64,000 bases of DNA from Aegicerativicinus sediminis (GCF_015476115.1 NZ_CP064295.1:423501-487500), one strand, 5' to 3'. Shown: positions 38,177 through 48,417, counted from the stretch's first letter. Program-made: numbers and translations. The notes: generated by a model from the sequence alone, not told the origin.

Positions 38177-39427
38177 TTATAATTCTTCATATGTTCCATC
38201 GCCGAAATTAAACGACAATGAAAAACGAAGTGTGTTTTCTAAAGGACTCTGTATTTGAGAGGTCGCAAATAAATACGATAAATCTATATTTATTGCAGAA
38301 TATTTAAATCCAGCACCAAGTGCGAAAAATTTTCGGGCTCCTTTTATATCGCTTTCGTTAAAATAACCGGCCCTAAATGCGAAGGAATCTTGGTAAGTAT
38401 ATTCGGCCCCTAAAGCCCAAGTAAATTCCTTTAATTCTTCACTAAAACCACCTGGAGCATCACCAAAAGATTGGAAAATTCCTCTTAAAAAGTTTACATC
38501 TTGCGATTTCCCTTCAAGTATATAGTTTCTATCCTCACTAATCAATTCATCAGTTTCAGGATCATAGGTCCCATTTCCATTGACATCATTAAATTCTCTT
38601 CTCAGTGCTAATTTTGGTGGAGTCGGCACCAGAAGTTTAGTAACCTCGGCTGTTACAGCAACTTTATTGTATTCGTCAAAAATAAAATCAAATCCTCCTC
38701 CCAATCGTAAATTGGTTGGGATAAAATTCTCCCGTCCTGCATCATCATACTTTATTTTTGGACCTAAATTTTGAAGAGCAAACCCGAAGCGATAACGTCC
38801 ATTGAAATCATTAAAGGCCGTTTCTTCACTTTGATAATACCCTGCGATATCCACACCAACAGAACTTGCCGCTCCTGCATTGGCATCAACCGCCTGTATC
38901 CTTAAATCGGAACGTAAATATCTCAATGCCACCGCCATTGAAAATTGATCGGCAAGCCTCAGGGAATAGGACGCATCTATTGTTAATTCATTTGGTTTTT
39001 CAATTAAAGCTTCAGAAAATTCATCTTGTACGATTTCAATTTCACCCAAACTAAAGTATTTGAAACTAGCTCCAAACGCACTTCTGTCATTTACCCTATT
39101 AAAATATGTTACATTTCCTAGGAAGATGTCATTCACCAATTTACTCAAGTAAGGTGTATAACTTACTGCCAAACCAGATTTAGCTAGTGAAAATACATAT
39201 TTAGATGGGTTCCATTGTTGAGAGAAGGCATCGCTTGAAGTTGCAACGCCCATATCTCCCATACCAGCGCCACGCGCATCGGAAGCTATCAATAAAAATG
39301 GAACACCAGTAGTTATAACTCTACTGTCTTCGTATGGAATAATCTCTACTTGTTGGCCATTTGCCAAAAAAGATGATAAGGGGATTAACGCAATTAAGCA
39401 TCGGGTCAGTGATTTTTTTAAAGTCAT
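38177..39427 (-). CDS. porV: T9SS outer-membrane protein PorV
   Basis: A 416-residue outer-membrane beta-barrel protein. I take the ATG at 39427, giving a signal peptide (CLIALIPLSSFLANGQ). The mature start contains GVPFLLIASDARGAGMGDMG, a hallmark of PorV/LptO, and many alternating strands follow to an aromatic C-terminus. PorV shuttles T9SS cargo from the translocon to the PorU sortase. Its gene is 42 nt downstream of porU on the same strand, the arrangement known in Flavobacterium. Confidence 0.95.
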   Translation of the reverse strand: MTLKKSLTRCLIALIPLSSFLANGQQVEIIPYEDSRVITTGVPFLLIASDARGAGMGDMGVATSSDAFSQQWNPSKYVFSLAKSGLAVSYTPYLSKLVNDIFLGNVTYFNRVNDRSAFGASFKYFSLGEIEIVQDEFSEALIEKPNELTIDASYSLRLADQFSMAVALRYLRSDLRIQAVDANAGAASSVGVDIAGYYQSEETAFNDFNGRYRFGFALQNLGPKIKYDDAGRENFIPTNLRLGGGFDFIFDEYNKVAVTAEVTKLLVPTPPKLALRREFNDVNGNGTYDPETDELISEDRNYILEGKSQDVNFLRGIFQSFGDAPGGFSEELKEFTWALGAEYTYQDSFAFRAGYFNESDIKGARKFFALGAGFKYSAINIDLSYLFATSQIQSPLENTLRFSLSFNFGDGTYEEL

Positions 39428-39469
39428 AAATAGCAATTTAGTTCGCCATGTATCCACAAATATAAGTGA

Positions 39470-42400
39470 TTATTGCAGGATAACTAGTTTTTCGATTTTC
39501 TCTACTTGTTTATTTAAAGTCGGTGACTTCACTTTTAATTTATATATATAAACACCTTTACCTATCTTTTGACCAAAATCATCCCGTCCATCCCAGGCGA
39601 TGTCTTTAGACAGGGAACTGGCTTGTTTTAAACCACCCGAGGTTTGCCCATTGAGGGTCCGAACCAGTTTCCCGGACACTGTAAAGATTTGTATTGAAAC
39701 GTCTAAAACCCCCGAACTATTGTGATTAAACCAAAATTCAGTATAATCTATAAACGGATTTGGATAGTTTAGAACATTATTTATTACCAATTCTTCATCT
39801 TCATCATGTACAATAAATTGAATTTCAGCAGTTGAGGAATTATTGTAAACATCCCAAGCCTTTATTGTCAATGTATGTAAACCAGGCTCCAAATCTCTTA
39901 GAGCATACGCCAAAGAACCATTTGTGAAATCATCTACATCAGCTTTATAATATTCGTTAAGGATTATGGGGTTAGTTTCATCCCCATCTATAATAGCAAC
40001 AATATCATGGCCAATTCCACTTGCTGTATTAATGCCATGTTCATCAAACAACTTTACCAAGAGGGTAGGTGATTCATTTGTAATACCCCCAGAAACGAAA
40101 TTTTCATCATTCATATACAAACTGATGGTTGGACCAGTATTATCCTCCTCTGCATTATCATTTATACCGCCAACATTAATTTGAAAATTCGCCCCAGATT
40201 TATCATTAAGTGGCGCAAGCTGCATGGCATAAAAACTAGCCTTTCCCATTCCAATAGGAATTCCTATATCACGAGGAACGACAAAATCAAAATTGAATTT
40301 TCCACTTTCTACCGTCGCATCGCCCTTAAAGATGATTTCTCCCAAAGTTTTAAAATCCAATTTTATTAAATTAGCCTGATTGTCCGTAGTGCCATCATTA
40401 GCTAAAGTTGATCTAGAAATTTCCTTATCAAAAATTGTTGCGGTAAGTGTACCGTTAAAATTATCCAACAAATTACCAGAGGGGTCTGTAATTTCACCAC
40501 TCATCGTAATTTTATCTAAGGCTTTTAAAGTTTCATTACCGATATTGGTATTTCCATTAACAGAGGTTAATCGGATATCGGGTTTGGGAATTGCCAATTT
40601 CATGGCAGGATCTCCTATAAAAAACACCAAACGTTTTTGGGAAAGGCCAGCGACACCGGGATCGACCTTTGTTAATCTTAAAGCTTCTGCCATTGTGTAC
40701 CGCTCGCTTGTTCCAAAGGAAAACAAATAATCTTCCAAAACCTCATTAAGGGAAACACCTACAGTCACAAAAATCTGTCTTGTTGTAGTAATTAATCCAA
40801 TGGCGCCCCCATTAGAATTCCAATACGTCAACTCACCCGCAGTGGTACGTTGCGGATTGTCGAATCTAGTATATTCACAAGTAACCGTGATAAAGCAGTT
40901 AAACTTGCAGATATTTCTAAGTTCCTCTGCATCGAATCGGTCAAATATTCGTTCTTTAGCTAACCCATCCTCCCCACCATGACCGAAATAGTTTACGGCT
41001 ATTGCTCCAACCTCAATAGCGTCCTTCGTTGCTTCAGTAACTTCCGGATATCTATCACCACTAGATGAAGATTGTTGTTGAAATGCATCCATATGAATTT
41101 TTACGACATTCATAAAAGGAAGTTGAGAAGTTAACTCATTAGCTATTTTATCTGTGGTTTCTTGAAGTATTCTCTCCCACTCTTCATCGACATCGTCACT
41201 TATTACAACATATTTATTTCGCCAACTACCGTATGCTTCCTTTTCATAATACAATTTCACTTTGTCAACCATTTCACGTGCTTGAGAAATATCGTTTACA
41301 AGCATCCGGCCAACTGCAATATCTAATCGATCGGTGCTAGAAAGATTACCTTCATTGGGATCCATCATTCCGTAAAAATCATCCGATACAAATGCACTTG
41401 TTAAACTAAAGCTGCTGTATGCATGCCAGGAAGGAACAATGTTCGTATTGTTGGGAACACGATCTTTATAGTCATAAGAGGCATCCCCAAATAAACATAT
41501 ATATTTAAGGCGTTTATCTGGCGAGGACGCATTGAAATAAACATATTTAATAAAATTCCTGATTGCGGCGATATCTTGATTACCCGAACTAAACTCGGAG
41601 TAAATGGATTCAAGCGTCACTACTTTAACATTAAGACCATTCTGAACTCTATTGATATCGGCCAATCGCTCCGCCTGAGAACTTAAATTATCTGGAGTAA
41701 TAATAATGTAATCGACATCTTGAAAGTTACCTTCTGAATTAACAAATATAGTTCCCTTGAGGTCTTGGTTTGCAACTTGAGTCTGCGAATCTCTCAATGG
41801 CTCCAGGTATCCAGATGGATCAACCGTAAAATACCTCTTTACGGCTCCACCATAATCATTAAAAATAATGGTGCCTTCCCCATTGCTCTCTATAACTCTA
41901 TTCACATTGAATCTATCGGTAATATCCCATAACTGAGAAACTGAAGTCGCATTCGATAAATTATATGAAACAATTCCGGGGGTATTTGCTACTTTATCGT
42001 TATAAAATTCTAATGGGGTTCCAGAATATATTAATTGGCGCTCAGCCCTGATAGAAATAAAATCAAGAAAAGCAAGAGAAGATGGGTTGCCATTATTTAT
42101 GTAATTTAAATTAACATTGACATCATCTCCTTGAACAACCTGATTCGCAGCATAAGATGACCCTCCGGCCAACACAGGCTCATTAGCTCTTTGGAAATTC
42201 AGATTTGCAATTTGGTTACCATTTAACCGAACCTGCATTGAGGTATTAACATCTGAAACTGCAGCGGCAAGTATCCTGAAACTTATTGGACTTGTGGTAA
42301 CTCTATTTGGAAAGGAAAAATTGAATTCTTTAGTCGGGGACGCATCAAAGCGATCACCAAACCAACGTCTCCCGATATTGATTAAGTTAAATTCATCGTT

Positions 42401-43321
42401 TTCGTGAAACCGTGTTTCATGGAAAGTTGTAAATATTTCCGTTGGAGTTCCCTCTGGAAGCTCCCTATTTTGAATACGTTTCCCCGCCTTATTTCCCACA
42501 TATATATAATAGTATGTTTTATCCGTATATAAATTTTGAAAGGTGATACTTTCCTCATTATATATATTTGGACCTTGCCCATAAAATAATATGTGGTCAT
42601 TTGAATCTAGCCTGCCATCCTCCTCTCCAACAAATTGTATGCTATTTTCGATAAGGTCGTTCGGATAAAATGCGTCATTCGCCAGAGGCAGCATAGCACC
42701 ACCATAACCATATATACCTATATTCCTAGGGTCTACGTTATTCACATCCACACCTAGCTGGCCCAAGAAGGATCTGGTAATTCTAAAGACTCCACTCTCT
42801 TCAATATAAAATTTAAACCATTGTCCAGTTGCCAAAGCGGAACTAATTAGTGCATTGGATCCTCTCATTCTAGTGACCGAGTTGGTGCTTGACCTATAAG
42901 TAATGGTTACAGAGGTTATTTTTTGAAAGATTCCATTATCCTTTATAATAGGAGATAGTTTTATTGAAACAGACTTTTTTCCTCTTGCATTAGAATTTCC
43001 AAATGAGTACGAAAGCTTATCTGGAATTAAATATTCAGGCAGATCCTTTAATTCATTCCTAGAAATTGGCTGATATCTTATGTTTATCAATTCCACAGAA
43101 TTAACATCAACCTCATTTGAGACAACCCATTCCTCCACATACCATAATCCCGTTTCGGCATCAAAATCTAATTTAGTTTTGTCGAAACCTGGGATCTTTT
43201 TTGAAGAATTTCCGAAAATTAAGGTGGTTTCTGCCTCCCAATCGATCGAAATCTGGCGGGTTTGACTCTGAATTTGGTTAAAAATTAGGCTAGTTAGAAA
43301 GAAAAAAAGGAATTTTTTCAT
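39470..43321 (-). CDS. porU: T9SS sortase PorU (gingipain-type C25 family)
   Basis: A 1283-residue exported protein with signal peptide (FLFFFLTSLIFNQIQSQ). The caspase-like C25 domain carries catalytic His781 in YFGHGGEDGLAKE and Cys815 in TVTCEYTRFDNP, 34 residues apart as in gingipains. Preceding strand YICLFGDASYDYK is typical. PorU removes the C-terminal sorting domain of T9SS cargo at the cell surface and attaches it to the anchor. The C-terminus (ELVINNVLNYPNPF to the end) itself looks like a T9SS sorting-type beta domain. It is cotranscribed with porV and divergent from gldJ. Confidence 0.95.
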   Translation of the reverse strand: MKKFLFFFLTSLIFNQIQSQTRQISIDWEAETTLIFGNSSKKIPGFDKTKLDFDAETGLWYVEEWVVSNEVDVNSVELINIRYQPISRNELKDLPEYLIPDKLSYSFGNSNARGKKSVSIKLSPIIKDNGIFQKITSVTITYRSSTNSVTRMRGSNALISSALATGQWFKFYIEESGVFRITRSFLGQLGVDVNNVDPRNIGIYGYGGAMLPLANDAFYPNDLIENSIQFVGEEDGRLDSNDHILFYGQGPNIYNEESITFQNLYTDKTYYYIYVGNKAGKRIQNRELPEGTPTEIFTTFHETRFHENDEFNLINIGRRWFGDRFDASPTKEFNFSFPNRVTTSPISFRILAAAVSDVNTSMQVRLNGNQIANLNFQRANEPVLAGGSSYAANQVVQGDDVNVNLNYINNGNPSSLAFLDFISIRAERQLIYSGTPLEFYNDKVANTPGIVSYNLSNATSVSQLWDITDRFNVNRVIESNGEGTIIFNDYGGAVKRYFTVDPSGYLEPLRDSQTQVANQDLKGTIFVNSEGNFQDVDYIIITPDNLSSQAERLADINRVQNGLNVKVVTLESIYSEFSSGNQDIAAIRNFIKYVYFNASSPDKRLKYICLFGDASYDYKDRVPNNTNIVPSWHAYSSFSLTSAFVSDDFYGMMDPNEGNLSSTDRLDIAVGRMLVNDISQAREMVDKVKLYYEKEAYGSWRNKYVVISDDVDEEWERILQETTDKIANELTSQLPFMNVVKIHMDAFQQQSSSSGDRYPEVTEATKDAIEVGAIAVNYFGHGGEDGLAKERIFDRFDAEELRNICKFNCFITVTCEYTRFDNPQRTTAGELTYWNSNGGAIGLITTTRQIFVTVGVSLNEVLEDYLFSFGTSERYTMAEALRLTKVDPGVAGLSQKRLVFFIGDPAMKLAIPKPDIRLTSVNGNTNIGNETLKALDKITMSGEITDPSGNLLDNFNGTLTATIFDKEISRSTLANDGTTDNQANLIKLDFKTLGEIIFKGDATVESGKFNFDFVVPRDIGIPIGMGKASFYAMQLAPLNDKSGANFQINVGGINDNAEEDNTGPTISLYMNDENFVSGGITNESPTLLVKLFDEHGINTASGIGHDIVAIIDGDETNPIILNEYYKADVDDFTNGSLAYALRDLEPGLHTLTIKAWDVYNNSSTAEIQFIVHDEDEELVINNVLNYPNPFIDYTEFWFNHNSSGVLDVSIQIFTVSGKLVRTLNGQTSGGLKQASSLSKDIAWDGRDDFGQKIGKGVYIYKLKVKSPTLNKQVEKIEKLVILQ

Positions 43322-43373
43322 AGTATTTTAACGTCCTCGAAAAGGGCTTATTATCGGGCAGTTAATTTTTTGT

Positions 43374-43381
43374 CAAATGTA
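43374..43381 (-). promoter_or_regulatory. candidate -7 box for porU-porV
   Basis: On the minus strand TACATTTG matches TAnnTTTG, about 53 nt upstream of the porU ATG. I found no clear -33 TTTG partner. Confidence 0.35.
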
Positions 43382-43509
43382 CAACAATAATTGATTTTTC
43401 TAGGCGTTATATAAGTGCGTCATACGTCGATAAAAGGTGCAAAAATCCGATATTGTGTATAAAAAATAGGATGAAATGCACTTTTTTTTGCTCTTTTTCT
43501 TAAAAAAAT

Positions 43510-43540
43510 GTTGTTGCTATCGTGATATTTGCTATATTGC
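43510..43540 (+). promoter_or_regulatory. candidate gldJ promoter
   Basis: TTG at 43511 and TATATTGC at 43533 are separated by 19 bp, close to the Bacteroidota pattern TTTG-N19-TAnnTTTG but imperfect at both boxes. The -7 box is 31 nt before the gldJ ATG. Confidence 0.35.
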
Positions 43541-43571
43541 GTCACTAAATTTAATTAGCTTACTTAAAAGT

Positions 43572-45263
43572 ATGGACATGAAAAACTTAATTAACCCCAG
43601 GATATTGATAGCCCTAACACTATCCTTGGCGCTTCTTGGTTGCAAGAATTCGTCTTCGTCCAAGAATAATTCCCGAGCTACCGGCTGGAAGATTAATTCC
43701 AAAGATGGTGGATTTCAGTATAACACTGATTTCAAAGAACAAGAAACATCCCCGGGATTGGTATTTATCGAAGGTGGTACGTTCACCATGGGTAAAGTTC
43801 AAGATGACCCGATGCATGATTGGAACAACAATCCTAATCAACAGCACGTTCAGTCCTATTATATGGACGAAACTGAGGTTACCAATTTAATGTATTTGGA
43901 ATATTTAGATTGGATTAAACGTGTTTATCCACCAGACGATCCAAACTTCAAATTAATTTATGAAGGTGCATTACCAGACACATTGGTATGGAGAAATCGT
44001 TTGGGTTACAGTGAAATGATGACCGAAAATTATCTTCGCCACCCTGGTTATGCAGAATATCCTGTAGTTGGTGTAAGTTGGATTCAGGCTGTGGAATTTG
44101 CAAATTGGAGAACAGATCGTGTAAATGAAATTTACATTCAAGAAGCGGGTTATGCTAAAAGAGGTGCACATCTAGAAGATGCAACTGCTGATAGCAACTT
44201 TAACACTGACACCTACATTAATGCTCCTAGCTTAACTTATGGAGGCAATGAAGAGGTTTTGCAAGGTGGAAAACGTAAAGTTCAAACAGATGCTGAAGGA
44301 AACGAAATAAATATTTATGCCAGAAGAGAATCTGGTATAATCGCCCCAAAATATAGACTCCCCACTGAAGCTGAATGGGAATATGCCGCACTCGGCATGA
44401 GCGACTTAAGAAGCTATAATGTGTATAGAGGTCGTAAGAAATACCCATGGGACGGTATGTATACAAGATCTGGCGATCGAAGAAATCGTGGAGATCAAAT
44501 GGCAAACTTTAAGCAAGGTAAAGGTGACTACGGTGGAATTGCTGGTTGGTCTGATGATGGTGCTGATATTACTGCTGAAGTTAAGTCTTATGCGCCAAAC
44601 GATTATGGATTATATGACATGGCAGGTAATGTTGCCGAATGGGTAGCTGATGTTTACCGTCCGATTGTAGACGATGAATTCAATGATTTCAATTATTATC
44701 GCGGAAATGTTTATACCAAAAACGCAATTAGCGAGGATGGTACCGTTAAAGTTGTAACACCAGACGAAATTGTATATGATACTTTAAGCAATGGTAAGAT
44801 TATCGCTAGAAATCTTCCTGGTGAAATACTACAAGTTCCTGTGGATGATAATGAGACTTATTTAAGAACTCAATTCAACCAAAGTGACAACAGAAATTTC
44901 CGTGATGGTGACAAGAACTCATCAAGATATTATAATGAATCATTTGGTGATGATTTAGATGCAGATGTCCAAGATGCAAGTTTGGATACCAAACAGATGT
45001 ATAACTCTCCTCGTCATAAAATTGAACGCGATTCTCTTGGTAATATGATTAAGGAATACGATCAATCTAACGAGCGTACCTCATTAATTGATGACAATGT
45101 AAGAGTTTATAAAGGCGGTAGCTGGAAAGACCGTGACTACTGGTTAGATCCTGCTCAACGCCGGTATTTCCCTCAAGATATGGCAACTGACTATATTGGT
45201 TTCAGATGCGCAATGTCTAGAGTTGGTTCTAAAACCAAAGGGAAAAACAAAACGAGAAACTAA
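43572..45263 (+). CDS. gldJ: gliding motility lipoprotein GldJ
   Basis: A 563-residue lipoprotein with lipobox LALLGC (Cys24) when started at the ATG at 43572; longer upstream frames only add unlikely sequence. The body is a sulfatase-modifying-factor (FGE/SUMF) fold: LVFIEGGTFTMGKVQDD, YYMDETEVTN, RLPTEAEWEYAALG, LYDMAGNVAEWVADV and the C-terminal VYKGGSWKDRDYW with YIGFRCAM. GldJ is required for gliding and T9SS function in Flavobacterium and is related to GldK. Its place beside porU-porV, reading divergently, is the conserved arrangement. Confidence 0.96.
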   Translation: MDMKNLINPRILIALTLSLALLGCKNSSSSKNNSRATGWKINSKDGGFQYNTDFKEQETSPGLVFIEGGTFTMGKVQDDPMHDWNNNPNQQHVQSYYMDETEVTNLMYLEYLDWIKRVYPPDDPNFKLIYEGALPDTLVWRNRLGYSEMMTENYLRHPGYAEYPVVGVSWIQAVEFANWRTDRVNEIYIQEAGYAKRGAHLEDATADSNFNTDTYINAPSLTYGGNEEVLQGGKRKVQTDAEGNEINIYARRESGIIAPKYRLPTEAEWEYAALGMSDLRSYNVYRGRKKYPWDGMYTRSGDRRNRGDQMANFKQGKGDYGGIAGWSDDGADITAEVKSYAPNDYGLYDMAGNVAEWVADVYRPIVDDEFNDFNYYRGNVYTKNAISEDGTVKVVTPDEIVYDTLSNGKIIARNLPGEILQVPVDDNETYLRTQFNQSDNRNFRDGDKNSSRYYNESFGDDLDADVQDASLDTKQMYNSPRHKIERDSLGNMIKEYDQSNERTSLIDDNVRVYKGGSWKDRDYWLDPAQRRYFPQDMATDYIGFRCAMSRVGSKTKGKNKTRN

Positions 45264-45283
45264 TTTTAAGTAGCAATTAATAG

Positions 45284-45313
45284 AAAAGTCCTGTCGAAAT
45301 CGACAGGACTTTT
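45284..45313 (+). terminator. intrinsic terminator after gldJ
   Basis: A 13-bp perfect stem (AAAAGTCCTGTCG / CGACAGGACTTTT) with an AAAT loop, then more T. It lies 21 nt after the gldJ stop and just before murF. Confidence 0.92.
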
Positions 45314-45328
45314 TTAATATATTTAACC

Positions 45329-46606
45329 ATGCAAATAGCAGAACTTCACTCTAAATTTATTTCAAGCAAGGGTGTTTCAACTGATACTCGAAAAATTGAA
45401 CCAGGGCAAATGTTTTTCGCTTTAAAAGGCGATAATTTCGATGGTAATACTTACGCCGAATTTGCATTAGAAAAAGGTGCTGAATATTGCATATTGGACA
45501 ACCCGGAATATATATTAAACGAAAAATGTATCCTTGTTAAAGATGTCTTAGAAACCCTTCAAAATTTAGCCCACTTCCACAGAATAAGGCAAAGCTGTGA
45601 TGTTTTAGCTCTAACTGGGAGTAATGGGAAAACTACCACGAAGGAATTAATAAATGCCGTGTTGTCTACCAAATTTCAAACGGTTGCAACCACAGGCAAT
45701 TTAAATAATCATATAGGTGTTCCGCTTACCCTGTTAAATATAGCTGAAGAAACCGAAATAGCAATTATTGAGATGGGTGCTAATCACATTGGAGAAATTG
45801 CTCTTCTATGCAAAATTGCAGCTCCTGATTTTGGATTGATAACAAATTTTGGAAAAGCCCATTTGGAAGGTTTTGGGAGTGTGGAAGGTGTAATTAAAGG
45901 TAAGTCCGAGCTATACGACTATTTGAAAAAAGAACAGGGGACAATTTTTTATAATTCAGATGACCCAATCCAAAGAAAACAGATTGGAGACTTCCAAAAT
46001 ATTGTCGAATACAGTTCAAATACTATAGATTACTCAAAAATATCCCTTAAAAAAACCCAACCAACTATCGAATTTAAAATAGAGGACCAAAGCTTTTCCT
46101 CCAATCTTTCAGGAGACTATAATTTTAAAAACATACTGGCCTCCCTAGCGATAGGTGATAAATTTGGAATAACTAAGGCTAACATGGCTAAGGCAATTAG
46201 CGAGTATACTCCCAATAATAATCGCTCCCAATGGGTAGAAAAAGGTGGTAACCAATACTATATGGATGCCTATAATGCAAATCCTAGCAGTATGGCAGCC
46301 TCAATCTCAAATTTTTCCAATCTTGATTTTCCTAAAAAGATTGTAATTCTGGGGGACATGTTTGAACTTGGAACTGAAGCTGAAATAGAACACCAAACCA
46401 TCACAGAATTGGCAGAATCTTTCGATTTTGAAAAAGTGTTTCTTGTAGGGTACAATTTTGCCAAATGCGAAACCAAGAACAAAAACACCTTTCAATTTAA
46501 AACCTTTGACGAACTTAAGGATGCCTTTAACAATTTTAATCCAAAGGAATTCAACATTTTTATTAAAGGTTCTAGAGGTATGGCATTGGAACGTCTGCTA
46601 AACTAA
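45329..46606 (+). CDS. murF: UDP-MurNAc-tripeptide D-alanyl-D-alanine ligase (MurF)
   Basis: A 425-residue Mur ligase that adds D-Ala-D-Ala in cytoplasmic peptidoglycan synthesis. The N-terminal UDP-binding region has GVSTDTRKIEPGQMFFALKG; the P-loop is LTGSNGKTTTKELI; further motifs are GNLNNHIGVPLTLL, IIEMGANHIGEI and the C-terminal DAYNANPSSM. It stands outside a division cluster, as is common for murF in this group. The gldJ terminator separates it from gldJ, so it needs its own promoter, which I could not identify in the 15-nt gap after the hairpin. Confidence 0.95.
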   Translation: MQIAELHSKFISSKGVSTDTRKIEPGQMFFALKGDNFDGNTYAEFALEKGAEYCILDNPEYILNEKCILVKDVLETLQNLAHFHRIRQSCDVLALTGSNGKTTTKELINAVLSTKFQTVATTGNLNNHIGVPLTLLNIAEETEIAIIEMGANHIGEIALLCKIAAPDFGLITNFGKAHLEGFGSVEGVIKGKSELYDYLKKEQGTIFYNSDDPIQRKQIGDFQNIVEYSSNTIDYSKISLKKTQPTIEFKIEDQSFSSNLSGDYNFKNILASLAIGDKFGITKANMAKAISEYTPNNNRSQWVEKGGNQYYMDAYNANPSSMAASISNFSNLDFPKKIVILGDMFELGTEAEIEHQTITELAESFDFEKVFLVGYNFAKCETKNKNTFQFKTFDELKDAFNNFNPKEFNIFIKGSRGMALERLLN

Positions 46607-46615
46607 TTTTAAACA

Positions 46616-46649
46616 ATAATCCCAATTCGCGTTCACAAATTGGGATTAT
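46616..46649. terminator. hairpin between murF and tRNA-Val
   Basis: A 12-bp stem (ATAATCCCAATT / AATTGGGATTAT) with a 10-nt loop, 9 nt after the murF stop. No strong T-run follows on either strand, so it may terminate murF, the converging tRNA, or both weakly. Confidence 0.55.
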
Positions 46650-46657
46650 GATTAAAG

Positions 46658-46732
46658 TGAAGTGTACTGGATTCGAACCAGTGACCCCTACCCTGTCAAG
46701 GTAGTGCTCTGAACCAACTGAGCTAACACTCC
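46658..46732 (-). tRNA. tRNA-Val (anticodon GAC)
   Basis: A full cloverleaf reads on the minus strand: acceptor GGAGTGT / ACACTTC (one G-U), D arm GCTC...GAGC, anticodon stem CTACC / GGTAG with loop TTGACAG (GAC), T arm ACTGG-TTCGAAT-CCAGT, discriminator A. The CCA end is not encoded. The 313-nt gap between murF and the hydroxylase gene holds only this tRNA and the preceding hairpin; its remaining ~190 nt is AT-rich with no gene I can support. Confidence 0.96.
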
Positions 46733-46919
46733 TTTAAGGCGAGCAAATATATTATAATTTTTTATAACACTTTGCACAGAATGCATCTTTCATGATAGTA
46801 CAATTACAGCTAAACCAGTTGATGCCTATTGTAATTGTCTAGGTAAAATATATTTAAACATTTTCTTTAGCATTCAAAAATTTAATAATTTCACAAACTC
46901 CATAAGTCTTAATTTGAAA

Positions 46920-47603
46920 ATGGAAACACGAGGAAATATGAAGAAGTTAAACTATAGACCAAAAAATGAAGGAAGTGGCACCATTTTTAAAAATCCGATT
47001 TTGGAATTTTTAACAAAGACTCATATATCCGTTCCACTTTCATTATACACACTCATTTCCGGATGCCTTATTTATTACGGCATTATTGAAAAAGGATTTG
47101 AAACAATAGAAATGGTCTTTTTGTTTTTTGCCGGCATGTTTGTTTTTACATTTTTTGAATATATGATTCATCGGTTTGCCTTTCATTTTGGGTCTCACGA
47201 ACATGATCACGATAAAAACCATATTAGTTACAAATTGCACGGAGTTCATCATGAATATCCCAGGGACAAAATGAGATTGGCGATGCCTCCAATAATGGCC
47301 TTGGCATTAGCAACTTTCTTTTTTATTGTATATCGAACTTTGATGGGTGATTATGTCTTTGGATTCTTAGCAGGATTTTTAATGGGCTACACCCTTTATC
47401 TAAGTATACATTATTCTATCCATGTATTCCAAGTACCAAATAATTTTCTGAAAATTTTATGGAGACACCACGCTATCCATCATTATAGACAACCAAACAG
47501 GGCATATGGCGTTTCTTCACCTCTATGGGATCATATTTTTGGAACAATGCCAGAAACTAAATCCAAGCCTGTTTCCGAGGGTAAATTTATCGACCCCTCT
47601 TAA
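46920..47603 (+). CDS. fatty-acid-hydroxylase/sterol-desaturase superfamily membrane protein
   Basis: A 227-residue membrane protein with four or so hydrophobic helices and the histidine clusters that bind the di-iron centre: HRFAFHFGSHEHDHD, HGVHHEY, HYSIH and RHHAIHHY. This is the pattern of the fatty acid hydroxylase superfamily; the closest functional style is fatty acid 2-hydroxylase. The substrate could be a membrane lipid acyl chain, such as a sphingolipid, which some Bacteroidota make. The ATG at 46920 is preferred over the TTG at 46914. It stands alone on the plus strand. Confidence 0.86.
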   Translation: METRGNMKKLNYRPKNEGSGTIFKNPILEFLTKTHISVPLSLYTLISGCLIYYGIIEKGFETIEMVFLFFAGMFVFTFFEYMIHRFAFHFGSHEHDHDKNHISYKLHGVHHEYPRDKMRLAMPPIMALALATFFFIVYRTLMGDYVFGFLAGFLMGYTLYLSIHYSIHVFQVPNNFLKILWRHHAIHHYRQPNRAYGVSSPLWDHIFGTMPETKSKPVSEGKFIDPS

Positions 47604-47662
47604 GTCCCAAATAATAAAGTTTAATTAAGGATAAGCAGAGAGTTTTTTCAATAAAATTCAAA

Positions 47663-48265
47663 TCACTTATTATTTTGATTAGAATTATTTTGCCTCCTCT
47701 TATCTCTTAAGGCCCAATATATTCCTTTTACATCAGACGCCCAGTTGTCGTACATATAAATTAAAGTGATTTCTTCAAAAGTTTCTACCAAACTGAATAC
47801 TATAACCGCATAAAACAAGGCATATGAGGGCGAAAAAAACAGTGAGGATATTACAAAAATTCCTTGCAGGATAGCTGATAGTTTCGCCAAATAAGTATGA
47901 AAGGACGTTGCCCTACCATATTTTAGATAGGCATAGACCATCTGAATAAAATAAGGCATAAATACAATTAGGATTAATACAAGATTTGCCTTAACAAATT
48001 CGGCTTCAAATCTATAAATACCAATGATACCCACCACCAAAGTAATTTGATCTCCAACCGAGTCTAATTGCGATCCTCTAGGGCTTATTAAATTTAATTT
48101 TCTAGCTAAATAACCATCAATCATGTCCGTGCAAAAACTAATAAGCAGGAACCAAGTGAAATAAAGTCTTAAATCAAACCAAATAAAAATAACTAACAAA
48201 GGGGATACGACTATCCTGTAAAATGAAAACCAATCGGCAATATTGAATTTTTTGAAAATATTCAT
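47663..48265 (-). CDS. CDP-alcohol phosphatidyltransferase
   Basis: A 200-residue membrane enzyme with the complete CDP-alcohol phosphotransferase signature D-G-x2-A-R-x8-G-x3-D-x3-D, reading from DGYLARK to QLDSVGD near residue 55. About five to six hydrophobic segments are present. The family transfers a phosphatidyl group from CDP-diacylglycerol to an alcohol, making phospholipid headgroups such as PGP or PI-like lipids. The acceptor alcohol cannot be read from sequence. I start at the ATG at 48265, directly before the conserved NIADWFSFYRI segment. Confidence 0.88.
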   Translation of the reverse strand: MNIFKKFNIADWFSFYRIVVSPLLVIFIWFDLRLYFTWFLLISFCTDMIDGYLARKLNLISPRGSQLDSVGDQITLVVGIIGIYRFEAEFVKANLVLILIVFMPYFIQMVYAYLKYGRATSFHTYLAKLSAILQGIFVISSLFFSPSYALFYAVIVFSLVETFEEITLIYMYDNWASDVKGIYWALRDKRRQNNSNQNNK

Positions 48266-48417
48266 ATTTATTAGCCATAGTCCTACATTGAAAAAATGCA
48301 TCTGTTTAAACAATTAAACTTAGGATAAGTTTAAACGCTAAAAAATGATAAAAATCATGGAAGCTAATCTAGTAGCTCTGTTTAATTATTCTAATTGAGC
48401 ATTAATATTTGTAAAAA

